Positions 1 to 8,457 of a DNA stretch of 64,000 nucleotides are shown here, in pieces. The stretch lies in contig NZ_CP077095.1 in assembly GCF_014268885.2 (NCBI RefSeq), positions 3,498,501 through 3,562,500 on the forward strand, read 5' to 3'. The translations under genes and the position numbers were made by a program. Below the pieces are notes generated by a model. That model was not told the origin of the DNA and did not search any database. It worked only from the letters and a program-made list of their open reading frames with translations. Within the stretch, counting starts at the first letter, position 1, and every line of letters starts with the position of its first letter. This DNA comes from Pseudomonas xantholysinigenes. Lineage in GTDB: Bacteria; Pseudomonadota; Gammaproteobacteria; Pseudomonadales; Pseudomonadaceae.

Positions 1-2422
1 CCGAGACCTTGCCGTTCACCACATCGCTGACCACGCCAGCGATGGGCCGGGCGATCTCCTTGTACTCGGCATTGACGCCGACATCCGCCGTCCAACTGCT
101 CTGCTGGTGGCTGTTGCTCTTGGTGTCGCTGGCCGCGCGGTTGTCCACGCTGTCGGCGGTCACGCTCAGCCCCTTGCCACTGCTGACCTGCGCGCCTTCG
201 CTCAGCAGGTTGCCGGCGTTGACGGTAAGCGCGCCATTGCTGTGCACATTGCTGGTCCTGGCCGTGCTGGTACTGCTGCGGTCTTGGCTGCTGGCGTGGG
301 AGAAGTCGACCCCGCCACCGGCGCGGTCAAGGCCACCGGTGAGGTACACGCCGCCCCCGGTACGGCTGCTGTCGGCGCTTTCGCTGCGCTGATCCTGCCC
401 AGCCAGCAGCGACACCTGCTTGCCGCTCAGCGTGGTGTCGCCGGCCGTGGACTGAACCGTCGAGCCCTTGACCGCCAGCTCGCTGCCGGCGCTGACCTGC
501 ACCGCGCTGCCGCTGAGGTTGGCGCCATGCTGCTGGACCTCGGAGCCACTGTTGCTGTGTTTCTCGCTGACATAGCCCACGCCGGCACGGTACTGCCCGG
601 CGCCCGGCGCGGTTTCCTTGGCCGAGGCGACGAAGCCGCGGCTGTTGCCACTGGCGCTGTGTTCGCGGGTATCGTCGGCAGTGGTCAGTTTTACATCACC
701 ACCGGCCTCGGCGCTCAACGCGCCACCGGCCTTGACCGTGGCGCCGACCACGTCGAGATTCTCGCCGCTGCTCAGGCCCAGAGTGCCGCCGGCCACCAGT
801 TCACTGCGCACCGAAGTGCTCTCGCGCTTGCCCTCGCTGGCTTCGTTGTGGCTGATGCCGAAGAACTTGCTCTGCTGGTCGTGGCTGTTGCTCGCGCTGG
901 TGCGTGAAGCGGTGCCGATCTGCACCTGCTTGCCGGCGATGCGAATGTCCTGGCCGCTGCTCAGCTGAGCACCTTCGGTGGCCACGGTGCCCTTGGCCTT
1001 GAGGGCGATATCACCGCCCTTGAGCTGGCTGGTGATGCTGCGCTGCTCTTCGTTGCGCTTGTCCCAGTCGGCCTTCCAGAAGCCCTTGGTGTGTTTGCCC
1101 TGGTCGGTCTCGACATGCTGCTCGGTGGCGGCGGCCAGGCGCAGGTCGGCGCCGCTGTCGATGCCGAGATGGCCTGCGGCCTCGACTCGGGCGGCGGTGA
1201 GCTGGGCATCCTGCCCCGCGCTCAGCCGTGCATCGCGCTGGGCCACCAACTGGCTGCCGTGTTCGCGGGTGTCGCTGTCGGTGTAGCTGCGCTGGTAGGT
1301 TTCCCAGTCGATGCCAAGTGCGCCGCTGCGCCAGTTCTCGCGCTTTTCCTGGAGCTTGCGGCTCTGCACCGTGCTCAGGGTGAGGTTGCGCCCAGCGTCG
1401 AGCTTGACGTCACGGCCCTTCACATCAGCCGCGGCCAGGGTCAGGTCGTGGGCGCCGCGCAGCGCGACATCGCCCTGGCTGCTCTGGATACCAGCACGCT
1501 TGGCTTGCAGGCTGTCGGCCACGGCCTCGCCGCGGATATCCAGATCACCGGCGGACTGAATGCTGACCCCGTCACGCCCGCTGACCTGCGCCGGACCTAC
1601 ACGCACGCCGGCACCGTCGGCGGTGCTGACGATGTTGATGCGCCCGGCCTGCATGGCGCCGAACAGGCTGGCGTCGATGCGCTGCTCGCGGCTGGCCGCT
1701 GCCGGGTCCACCGCAGTGACCTGGCCACTGGCGTAGTCGACTTGCTGACGGCCAACGGTGAGGTTGAGCTGGTCACGGGCATCCAGGCGGCCCTGGCTGT
1801 CGATGCGCGGGGCAATCAGGTTGACCGAGCCGCCGTCGTTGCGCAGGCCCGCGCCCTGCACCTGCAACTGGCCATTGGCGCCAGTGGTGCCCAGCGCACG
1901 CAACTTGCCATCGTCCAGCTCGGGCCGCCCCACCACCAGGCTGGCGTTGGGGGTGTTGATGAAACTCGCGCCGTTGACCGAGATGCCGTTGGGGTTGGCC
2001 AGCACATAGTCGGCGGCGCGGCCAAAGATTTCCTGGGCGCCGTTGATGGCCGACGGATTGCGGCTGACCACTTCGTTGAGGATCACGCTGGCCGCCTGGC
2101 CATTGAACTGCGGGTTGGCCGCCAGTTGCCCGGCCAGCTGGGAGTTGCCGGCCTGCAAGGCGTTGTTCAGCACCAGGCCCTGGCGCTCGACGTTGTAGTC
2201 GAGGAACTGGTTGTGCGACAGGCCCGCGCCGTTGGGCGCGACGATATTGACGATGGGCACGCCACCCTGGGTCTGCAGCTGCGGCGTGCCGCCGGGGCCG
2301 GGCGCCACCACCACGCCGGCGGCCAAGGCCTGTGGCAGGCTGGCGGTAAGGAACAGGCTGGCAATCGCCCAGCGCAGCCGGCCCTGGGGCGACAGGTTGA
2401 AGGCAAAGGGTTTCATCGTCAT
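1..2422 (-). CDS. Two-partner secretion exoprotein (TpsA, filamentous haemagglutinin/CdiA type), 3' part outside window
   Basis: This is the N-terminal 807 residues of a large exported protein, and the frame is open to the window edge. It begins with a signal peptide (about residues 15-35, ending ALAAG). A TPS domain follows, with 'GVPIVNIVAPNGAGLSHNQF' near residue 54 and the diagnostic NPNGI at 143-147. After about residue 300 come haemagglutinin repeats, and near the edge a segment like 'ADVGVNAEYKEIARPI', seen in FhaB/CdiA proteins. The start at 2422 has GGAG 8 nt upstream; a second ATG lies two codons later. The matching TpsB transporter is 49 nt upstream, so the exoprotein would cross the outer membrane through it. 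The C-terminus, which would show adhesin or toxin function, is not visible. The signal peptide is short and lacks the long ESPR extension of many such proteins. Confidence 0.9.
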   Translation of the reverse strand, partial: MTMKPFAFNLSPQGRLRWAIASLFLTASLPQALAAGVVVAPGPGGTPQLQTQGGVPIVNIVAPNGAGLSHNQFLDYNVERQGLVLNNALQAGNSQLAGQLAANPQFNGQAASVILNEVVSRNPSAINGAQEIFGRAADYVLANPNGISVNGASFINTPNASLVVGRPELDDGKLRALGTTGANGQLQVQGAGLRNDGGSVNLIAPRIDSQGRLDARDQLNLTVGRQQVDYASGQVTAVDPAAASREQRIDASLFGAMQAGRINIVSTADGAGVRVGPAQVSGRDGVSIQSAGDLDIRGEAVADSLQAKRAGIQSSQGDVALRGAHDLTLAAADVKGRDVKLDAGRNLTLSTVQSRKLQEKRENWRSGALGIDWETYQRSYTDSDTREHGSQLVAQRDARLSAGQDAQLTAARVEAAGHLGIDSGADLRLAAATEQHVETDQGKHTKGFWKADWDKRNEEQRSITSQLKGGDIALKAKGTVATEGAQLSSGQDIRIAGKQVQIGTASRTSASNSHDQQSKFFGISHNEASEGKRESTSVRSELVAGGTLGLSSGENLDVVGATVKAGGALSAEAGGDVKLTTADDTREHSASGNSRGFVASAKETAPGAGQYRAGVGYVSEKHSNSGSEVQQHGANLSGSAVQVSAGSELAVKGSTVQSTAGDTTLSGKQVSLLAGQDQRSESADSSRTGGGVYLTGGLDRAGGGVDFSHASSQDRSSTSTARTSNVHSNGALTVNAGNLLSEGAQVSSGKGLSVTADSVDNRAASDTKSNSHQQSSWTADVGVNAEYKEIARPIAGVVSDVVNGKVS

Positions 2423-2471
2423 AGGTCACTCTCCATAGTTGTTGCCCATGTAGCAGATAGGTGTGCGGCGC

Positions 2472-4172
2472 TCAGATCTGCAGGCCGGCCCTGAACAGCC
2501 AGACCTCCGGTTCGCGGTGATCGCCCGTTGGCGTGCTCAGGCTGCGCTGGTAATCAACGTCCAGTTGCAGCCCCTTCCACCCCAGGTTGAGGCCCAGGCT
2601 GGCACCGCTGAGGTGACGCATCGCAGCGCCGTGGTCGGCCTTGATCCAGCCGTGGTCCAAGCCCAGTCGCGGGGTGATGCTCAACGGCCCCAGCGGGTGT
2701 TGTGGCAGGCGCAAGGTGTTGCGCCAGATCGCCCCGCTGGCCCCGGAGACACTGCTCACCCGGTAGCCGCGCACGGCGGAGTCGTCGGTGCCGAGCAGTT
2801 GCTCGATGGCCGGCAGCGGGTCGGGGCTGTACTGCATGTTGAGCTGGCTCTGCCATTGCCAGGGCTGACCACCGAGCTGGCCATTGCGCCACTGGCTGAG
2901 GCCGGCGCGGTACTTGTGAAACTGCGCCTTGGGCAAGTTGGCGACCACTCGCTGGGCGTCGTCGTCAGCGCCGAACCAACGCAAGCCCTGGGCATAGTTG
3001 AGGTCGAGGTTCCACACCGCGCTGTCGAGCCAGAACAGGTTGAGCCCGGCCTCGGCCACGGTGAGCGTCGGGCTTTGCACATCCAGGCGCACCTTGGCGA
3101 ACTCGCTGTCGACATCCTTGTGCGCCAGTTGCAGGCTGGCGCTCAGTTGATGGCGCTGGTCGCGCCAGAGCACGCGTTCGCCGCGCAGGCTGAGCTGGTC
3201 GGTGATGCCACGGCTGTGCAGGGTCAGGTTGCTGAGCTTGACCGGCGCGCTGTATTCGGCGTGGCTGGCGAACAGGCTGAAGGTCCAGTAGCCGTAGGGA
3301 ATGGCGTAGTAGAGGCTGGCATTGCGACTGTAGCGCTCGCCCTGGTTGAGGGTGTCGCTGGCGCTGAGGCTGAGCAGGTCATTGCCGGCCAGCGGGTTGT
3401 CCAGGCTCAAGCTGAGCACCCGGCGGTCGCGCCCGGTACTGGCGCTGCCGAGGTTGTCCAGGGCCGCGCCCAAGGCCACCCGTGGCTGCCCGGCGCTGCG
3501 TGGGCGCAGGATGATCCGCGTGGCGCCCGGTTGGCTGCCGGGGGCGATATCGGCGCCGAGGTCGACCGAACGCAGGCGGTTCAGCTGGTCCAGGCCCTGT
3601 TCCAGGTCACGCAGGTTCAACGGCTCGCCGAGCATGCCGGGGAAGGCCCCGGCCAACGATACCGGCAGCTGTGGGTCGACCAGCTCGATGGCCTCGACAT
3701 AGCCTTCATCGACCAGGATATCCAGCGACTGGCCGGCAGCCGGGGCACGGCTCAGGTAAGGCCGACTGGCGACATAGCCCTGCTCCACGTACAACGCGGT
3801 GATGGTTGCCAGCAGGTGGTTGATCTGGCCAACGCCCATGCACGGCGCCAGCAACGGCTGGATGCGGCTATCGAGGCGGGCGCGATCGAGCAGCGTGACG
3901 CCACCGACACGCACCCCGGCCAACGGCCAGCAGTGGCTGTCCGGGGCGACGCTTGGCGCTGGCGCCGGGCCAGTGCCTGGCGTGGCGAAGGCGCCTCGCT
4001 CCAGTTGCCGACGGCGCTGTTCGAGTTGCAGTTGCTGCAGGTCCTGTTGCTGCTGTTGCTGTTGACGCAGCACTTCCTGGCCTGGGGTATCAGCCTGGGT
4101 GACACCGACGCACAGACACGACAGTGCGACGGACCATGAGAAGCGACGAGCAGGAGCAGACCGGTACCACAT
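2472..4172 (-). CDS. Two-partner secretion outer-membrane transporter (TpsB, ShlB/FhaC family)
   Basis: A 566-aa Omp85-superfamily channel that recognises the TPS domain of its partner in the periplasm and exports it. I chose the ATG at 4172, preceded by AGGTG, because it gives a clean signal peptide (SVALSCLCVGVTQA). An in-frame GTG at 4199 would add nine residues. After the signal comes a Gln-rich helix with seven consecutive Q (about residues 36-50). POTRA-like sequence follows (for example 'ITALYVEQGYVASRPYLS' and 'LDILVDEGYVEAIEL'), then a C-terminal ShlB-type beta barrel ending in an aliphatic residue (GLQI). It is first in a tpsB-tpsA operon with a 49-nt gap. Confidence 0.9.
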   Translation of the reverse strand: MWYRSAPARRFSWSVALSCLCVGVTQADTPGQEVLRQQQQQQQDLQQLQLEQRRRQLERGAFATPGTGPAPAPSVAPDSHCWPLAGVRVGGVTLLDRARLDSRIQPLLAPCMGVGQINHLLATITALYVEQGYVASRPYLSRAPAAGQSLDILVDEGYVEAIELVDPQLPVSLAGAFPGMLGEPLNLRDLEQGLDQLNRLRSVDLGADIAPGSQPGATRIILRPRSAGQPRVALGAALDNLGSASTGRDRRVLSLSLDNPLAGNDLLSLSASDTLNQGERYSRNASLYYAIPYGYWTFSLFASHAEYSAPVKLSNLTLHSRGITDQLSLRGERVLWRDQRHQLSASLQLAHKDVDSEFAKVRLDVQSPTLTVAEAGLNLFWLDSAVWNLDLNYAQGLRWFGADDDAQRVVANLPKAQFHKYRAGLSQWRNGQLGGQPWQWQSQLNMQYSPDPLPAIEQLLGTDDSAVRGYRVSSVSGASGAIWRNTLRLPQHPLGPLSITPRLGLDHGWIKADHGAAMRHLSGASLGLNLGWKGLQLDVDYQRSLSTPTGDHREPEVWLFRAGLQI

Positions 4173-4357
4173 ACAACACCTATAGCCAAATAAAGGCACG
4201 GCGAAAGTTGAACTTTGCAGTGCAGTTACTGGTGATTATCGGCTTGCGCCTAGTGAAACTTTAGTGTTCTGGAAATTCGCCTCACGATTAACTTTAAATT
4301 AAGAAAAGGCCAACCACTTCAATCGGTTGGAATCAATGTCCAACTAGACAATATTCC

Positions 4358-4372
4358 GATTGTCGAACAATC
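4358..4372. promoter_or_regulatory. Inverted repeat GATTGT-CGA-ACAATC, possible operator
   Basis: A perfect 6-bp inverted repeat with a 3-nt spacer lies about 185 nt upstream of the tpsB start in AT-rich DNA. Its symmetry suits a dimeric regulator. No regulator gene is adjacent and I do not recognise the motif, so this is a candidate only. Confidence 0.3.
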
Positions 4373-4473
4373 CAACCCGACTTTAGTCGCAAAACTGGGC
4401 GCATGCTGTTAAACACGAAACGGGCCAGTCAATATTTAGGAATGATTCACTGATACAACTTGCGAACGCACCA

Positions 4474-4525
4474 CGGGGCCAGCTCGCTGCCACAGGGAAG
4501 TACCTGTGACAGCGGGCTGGCCCCG
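4474..4525 (-). terminator. Long hairpin downstream of the SRPBCC gene
   Basis: CGGGGCCAGC (4474-4483) pairs perfectly with GCTGGCCCCG (4516-4525). The inner arms (CGCTG..ACAGG with CCTGT.ACAGCG) extend the stem to a 6-nt loop. It lies 21 nt past the stop of the minus-strand SRPBCC gene. It has no obvious U tract, so it may be a REP-like mRNA-end structure rather than a classic intrinsic terminator. Confidence 0.5.
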
Positions 4526-4545
4526 CGATGGAGGTGTTGCCGATA

Positions 4546-4956
4546 TCAGGCGGCGAGCTGTTGCTTCAGCGCTGCCAGACCGTCTTCATAGATAGTCGTG
4601 AACAGCGCGGTCGCTTCGGCGTCGCTGATACCTTCAGGGACGAACGAACCGGACCATTCCACCCGCGCACCGCTGCCCGCAGCAACCACGCGCAGGGTCG
4701 ACTGGTAGTCACGCACCGGCGCCGGGCCGCTGAGAATGGTGTAGCTGTAGCGGCGACCGGCCTCGTTGTAGTCCAGCAGGCGCTCGATGATGGTGTCGCC
4801 GTCGACGCTCTTGAGGGTGCGTACGCGCCCACCTTCGCTGAGGGCGCTTTCAGGGATGAACGGCAGCCAGTCGGGCAAGGCGTCGAAGCCGCCGATCAAT
4901 TGCCAGACGCGGTCGGCGTCGATAGCGGTTTCGATGAAGGCTTGTGCGGTAGCCAT
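4546..4956 (-). CDS. SRPBCC (START/polyketide-cyclase-like) family protein
   Basis: A 136-aa protein whose whole length looks like a SRPBCC fold: an N-terminal strand-helix 'IETAIDADRVWQLIGGFDAL', then 'LPDWLPFIPES', central strands ('YSYTILSGPAPVRDYQSTLR', 'ARVEWSGSFVP'), and a long C-terminal helix ('YEDGLAALKQQLA'). Members bind hydrophobic ligands in a cytoplasmic pocket; the ligand here is unknown. The start at 4956 has AGGAG 7 nt upstream; the longer frame to 4983 lacks one. It follows the aldo/keto reductase by 89 nt on the same strand and is probably co-transcribed. Confidence 0.8.
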   Translation of the reverse strand: MATAQAFIETAIDADRVWQLIGGFDALPDWLPFIPESALSEGGRVRTLKSVDGDTIIERLLDYNEAGRRYSYTILSGPAPVRDYQSTLRVVAAGSGARVEWSGSFVPEGISDAEATALFTTIYEDGLAALKQQLAA

Positions 4957-5045
4957 GGTGATACTCCTGGGGGATTGCCCCACAAAAAGGCGAAAACAGC
5001 GATTCAGGTCGGGGCCGCGTGAAGCGGCCCCTGATGGCGTGGCGG

Positions 5046-6056
5046 TCAGGCGGTGGGCACTGGCGCCAGGGCGTTGATGAGCCCTTGCTGGCGCAGGTCG
5101 TTCCAGAACGCCATCGGGATCACCTGGCTCAGTGCGGCCAGGTCTTCGTTGGCGTGCGCTGGGCGGGTCGAACCCGGGATCACCGAAACCACGGCTGGGT
5201 GGGCCAGGGCGAACTGCAGGGCAGCGGCCTTGACGTCGACATCATGGGCGCGGGCCACGGCGCGGATGCGCTCGAGCTTGGCCAGCACGGTCGCATTGGC
5301 CTTCTGGTACTCGAAGTGCTCGCCACCGACGGTGACACCGGAGCTGTATGGGCCACCGACGACGATGCCGACGCCTTGTTCAATGGCCTGTGGCATGACG
5401 CGTTGCAGGGCACGGTCGTGGTCGAGCAGCGAGTAGCGGCCGGCCAGCAGGAAACCATCGGGCTTGGGCTCATCCAGGTCGAGGGTCAGTTCGACCGGCT
5501 CGACGCGGTTCACACCCAGGCCCCAGGCCTTGATCACGCCTTCTTCACGCAGGCGGGAGAGCACGCGGAAGGCGCCGGTACGGGCAGTTTCGAAGTGGCT
5601 CAGCCATTCATCACCGTAGAAGTCCTGGGCGATGTCGTGGATCCAGACGATGTCCAGGCGGTCGGTTTTCAGGCGGCGCAGGCTGTCCTCGATGGAACGC
5701 AGGGTGGCATCGGCGCTGTAGTCGTTGACGATGCGGTTGCGGTTGCCGTGTTCGAACAGGCCGCTTTTTTCGCCCAGTTCGCGGGCGGCGGGGTCTTCCA
5801 GCTCGTCGAGGATGATGCGGCCGATCTTGGTGCTGAGCACGTATTCGTCACGCGGGCGGCCGACCAGGGCGTTGCCCAGGCGGGTTTCGGACAGGCCCGC
5901 GCCGTAGAACGGGGCGGTGTCGTAGTAACGCACACCGTTGGCCCAGGCGGCGTCGATGGTGGCCTGGACTTCGGCCTCGGGGACATTGCGGAACATGTTG
6001 CCCAGCGGTGCGGCACCGTGGCCCAGCGGGTTGGCGATCAGAGACTTGAGGTTCAT
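5046..6056 (-). CDS. Aldo/keto reductase (D-threo-aldose 1-dehydrogenase/pyridoxal 4-dehydrogenase-like)
   Basis: A 336-aa cytoplasmic NAD(P)-dependent oxidoreductase with a TIM-barrel fold. The catalytic tetrad is visible: D46 and Y51 in 'RYYDTAPFYGAGLSE', K77 in 'LSTKIGR', H140 in 'DIVWIHD'. The C-terminal cofactor region 'VVSVIPGSTRPAHANEDLAA' is present. Its length and sequence resemble the sugar/pyridoxal dehydrogenase branch; the substrate is not determinable. The start at 6056 is supported by AGGA at -10; the longer reading from 6119 is not. Its promoter should lie in the 190-nt gap to lysE. It probably forms an operon with the SRPBCC gene. Confidence 0.88.
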   Translation of the reverse strand: MNLKSLIANPLGHGAAPLGNMFRNVPEAEVQATIDAAWANGVRYYDTAPFYGAGLSETRLGNALVGRPRDEYVLSTKIGRIILDELEDPAARELGEKSGLFEHGNRNRIVNDYSADATLRSIEDSLRRLKTDRLDIVWIHDIAQDFYGDEWLSHFETARTGAFRVLSRLREEGVIKAWGLGVNRVEPVELTLDLDEPKPDGFLLAGRYSLLDHDRALQRVMPQAIEQGVGIVVGGPYSSGVTVGGEHFEYQKANATVLAKLERIRAVARAHDVDVKAAALQFALAHPAVVSVIPGSTRPAHANEDLAALSQVIPMAFWNDLRQQGLINALAPVPTA

Positions 6057-6246
6057 GGTGATTTCCTGGTTGGGGAGTCGCATGTCGGCTCCAATGACGG
6101 TGATGCTATGCCGCCCCAACCAAGACCGTCCAAGTCATAATTCGACAGACTTGAGACCTTTTATGCAAAGTCCTTGAATACAAACTCTGCCACCGGGTTC
6201 TCGCGGTCTACGTGAGGGCTGTCAGGCCCCCACTGCCGCCAACCGG

Positions 6247-6888
6247 CTAGGCCCCCTGCCGACGCATCGCCAGGATCGCCGCACCAAAGCCAATGAACGT
6301 GGTACCCACCACTCGGTTCACCCAACGCGACAGCGACGGCCGAGTGAGCACGCCCTTGGCCCGCGCGGCCAGCGCGGCATACAGGCTCAGCGAGGTCAGC
6401 GACAGCAGGATGAAGATCCCGGTGAGCACCAGGAACTGCGGCAGCAGCGCCGCGCCCTGATCGATGAACTGCGGGAACAGCGCGGTGAAGAACATGGTCG
6501 CCTTGGGATTGGTGACCGCGGTAACGAACGCCGACTTGTAGAGTTTCAATGGCTTCGGCCGACGCGAGCCATCGCCCGCCTCGGCACCGCCCAGCAGCAT
6601 CGGGCTCTTCTTCAGCAGTTGCCGTACGCCCAGGTAGAACAGGTAGCCGGCACCGATCACCTTGACCGCGTTGAACAGCATTTCCGAACTGGCCAACAGG
6701 GCGCCCAGGCCCAGCATGGCGGCGGCCGACAGGCAGAACAGCCCGCAAGCGTTGCCCAGCGAAGACCACACCGCGCTGCGCTGGCCGTGGGCCAGGCTGT
6801 TGTTGATGGCCATCAGCGTGGCAGGCCCGGGGCTGGCAATGGCGATTGCGGCGACCAGGGTGAAAGCGAGAAGCGAGTGAGTGTCCAT
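6247..6888 (-). CDS. LysE/RhtB family amino-acid exporter
   Basis: A 213-aa inner-membrane protein with about six hydrophobic segments. It has the family N-terminus 'AIASPGPATLMAINNSLAHG' and the central 'SAFVTAVTNPKATMFFTALFPQF'. The family exports amino acids or analogues by proton exchange; the substrate cannot be deduced. I chose the ATG at 6888 (MDTHSLLAF), which begins the first helix; the in-frame extension to 7221 runs antisense-free but overlaps the NUDIX gene and has no family character. It lies 16 nt downstream of the NUDIX gene on the same strand. Confidence 0.88.
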   Translation of the reverse strand: MDTHSLLAFTLVAAIAIASPGPATLMAINNSLAHGQRSAVWSSLGNACGLFCLSAAAMLGLGALLASSEMLFNAVKVIGAGYLFYLGVRQLLKKSPMLLGGAEAGDGSRRPKPLKLYKSAFVTAVTNPKATMFFTALFPQFIDQGAALLPQFLVLTGIFILLSLTSLSLYAALAARAKGVLTRPSLSRWVNRVVGTTFIGFGAAILAMRRQGA

Positions 6889-6904
6889 GTTCAGGCTCGG
6901 CAGG

Positions 6905-7426
6905 TTACGGAAGTTGGATAGTACCCGGGCTAGAGCGCTTGCGGGGCGTTCGATGCGCAGCACGCCGCCTGTCGCGATACAACGCCCGCGCCTCGCGGAG
7001 CATCTCGACCAGCCCCTGTGGCCAGACGACATCGCGGGTCTCGCGCAGCGCGTCGATCGACCACCAGCGGTGATCGGCGATGACCTCGGCCTCCTGCGTT
7101 GTCCAGTCATGACTGGATAACGTCTGGCTAGCCGCTCGCACCACAAAGTACCGTTCGACGGCCAGGACCCGCTCACCGCTGGGCAGCAGCAGTTCGAACT
7201 GACGCTCGGCGACAGGCGCATCCACGGCGCTCACACACAGGCCGGTCTCCTCGCGCAGTTCACGAATAGCCGCCTGCGCGAAACCTTCACCGGCCTCCAG
7301 GCCGCCGCCGGGCGTTGCCCAATAGTCCTTGCCGGCCAGGGCGCCATCCTGGTGGACAAACCTGAACAACAGGACCCGTCCCTCTGGGTCGAGGACCAAC
7401 AACCGAGCCGATTGGCGTTCACGCAT
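6905..7426 (-). CDS. NUDIX hydrolase
   Basis: A 173-aa cytoplasmic hydrolase of nucleoside diphosphate-linked compounds. The Nudix box is complete at residues 41-63 (GGLEAGE ... RELREETGL), giving the metal-binding Glu residues. The C-terminal 25 residues are basic and Pro-rich and probably disordered. It starts 71 nt from the divergent GNAT gene, so the two may share a regulatory region. The substrate is unknown. Confidence 0.88.
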   Translation of the reverse strand: MRERQSARLLVLDPEGRVLLFRFVHQDGALAGKDYWATPGGGLEAGEGFAQAAIRELREETGLCVSAVDAPVAERQFELLLPSGERVLAVERYFVVRAASQTLSSHDWTTQEAEVIADHRWWSIDALRETRDVVWPQGLVEMLREARALYRDRRRAAHRTPRKRSSPGTIQLP

Positions 7427-7497
7427 GACAATGTTCTTCCGTGCTGGGCTACAGGTGCGCCATGATACGCCCGCACACGCCTTGCAAGGACATCAGC

Positions 7498-8151
7498 ATG
7501 CCCCGCCTGGACTGGCTGGACCGACACATGGACCACTGCGATACCCTCGCACAGTGGCTGCACCAACAATTCCATTACGAATTCGCCGACCTGCCGTTGC
7601 GCGACTGGCAGCGGACCTTCGCCGCCGGCCAGCGCGACGGACAATGGCAATGCCTGATTGCCCTCGACGGTGAACAGCTGCTGGGCAGCGCCGCCCTGGC
7701 GATCGATGACCTGCCGCAGCGACCAGAGCTGGGCCCGTGGCTGGCCTGTGTCTTCGTTGCCCCGCAGGCCAGGGGGCGGGGGCTGGCCGAACGCCTGATC
7801 GAAGGTGTCTGCGCGCATGCCCGCGGTGCCGGCATCGACAAGCTGTTCCTGCATACCCATGACCAGCAAGCCTACTACGCCAGACGCGGCTGGATTGCCC
7901 TGGAGCAGTTCCAGGCCTGGGGCAAGCCGCATTGGTTGATGTCGCGCGAGCTGGGAGCGCATCAATGGCAGCCCCTGCAATTTCGAAGATGGCTCGGTAT
8001 CTGGGGCCGCTGCGCGCCCCTCTCGCGACGCAAGGCCGCTCCCACAGGGACCGCGCCGACCTCAGGGCATGCACCACACCGGTGGGAGCGGGTTACCCAC
8101 GAAGCAAGCGACACGGTGCCTGGCACCGGCTACGCCGGTGTTCGCGACTGA
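7498..8151 (+). CDS. GNAT N-acetyltransferase with REP-derived C-terminal tail
   Basis: A 217-aa acyl-CoA-dependent acetyltransferase. The acetyl-CoA loop is in 'VFVAPQARGRGLAERLI', and the final fold element is 'YYARRGWIALEQF'. The start at 7498 has AAGGA 7 nt upstream; two earlier in-frame ATGs lack one. The fold ends near residue 165. From about residue 172 (base 8011) the reading frame runs into REP repeats and translates them until a TGA at 8149, so the last 45 residues are repeat-derived. The substrate is unknown. Confidence 0.82.
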   Translation: MPRLDWLDRHMDHCDTLAQWLHQQFHYEFADLPLRDWQRTFAAGQRDGQWQCLIALDGEQLLGSAALAIDDLPQRPELGPWLACVFVAPQARGRGLAERLIEGVCAHARGAGIDKLFLHTHDQQAYYARRGWIALEQFQAWGKPHWLMSRELGAHQWQPLQFRRWLGIWGRCAPLSRRKAAPTGTAPTSGHAPHRWERVTHEASDTVPGTGYAGVRD

Positions 8152-8290
8152 AGCCGCTCCCACAGCAACCGCGCTAGCTTTAGCAGTTGAGCAAGACAGT
8201 TGCTCCCACAGGTTGCAGCGCAAGCTTGAGATCTTGCGCAATCCTGTGGGAGCGGGCTTGCCCGCGAACACCGGCAAAGCCGGTGCCAGC
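8020..8290. repeat. REP cluster with composite 'TTGAGCAAGACAGT' module
   Basis: At least four REP units occur: 8023-8048, 8081-8104, 8115-8165 and 8243-8290 (the second and fourth inverted). Their shared core is the 'CGCTCCCACAG' family, usually fused to an imperfect GCCGGTGTTCGCG palindrome. Between them at 8170-8211 is a second repeated module containing 'GAGCAAGACAGTTGCTCCC', found again at 14226-14271 and 50040-50089. The first units overlap the GNAT coding region. No gene lies between 8152 and 8457; the last 165 nt before proP show nothing I can name. Confidence 0.8.
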
Positions 8291-8457
8291 CGCCGCATCG
8301 TCTGATTTACCAGCAAGGCCGGCGCCTACAGGCAGCACACTGAAGAACGCCACAAATTCACTTTGCACGGAATTATTTAGCGCACCGCTGCCTCTGAGTC
8401 CTTAGTAGCGCTGGCCAACCCATGGCCATGCCGCCCGCCACCTAAGGACAACGGCCC

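Larger units (their letters stand above)
4173..4545. other. AT-rich leader of the tpsBA operon plus terminator hairpin
   Basis: These 373 nt hold no credible gene. The part at 4200-4470 is clearly richer in A+T than its surroundings, as expected for the regulatory region of the minus-strand tpsB-tpsA operon or for transferred DNA. It includes a perfect 6-bp inverted repeat at 4358-4372 and a CCAACC/GGTTGG repeat at 4311-4331. The right end is the long hairpin annotated separately. Confidence 0.6.
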
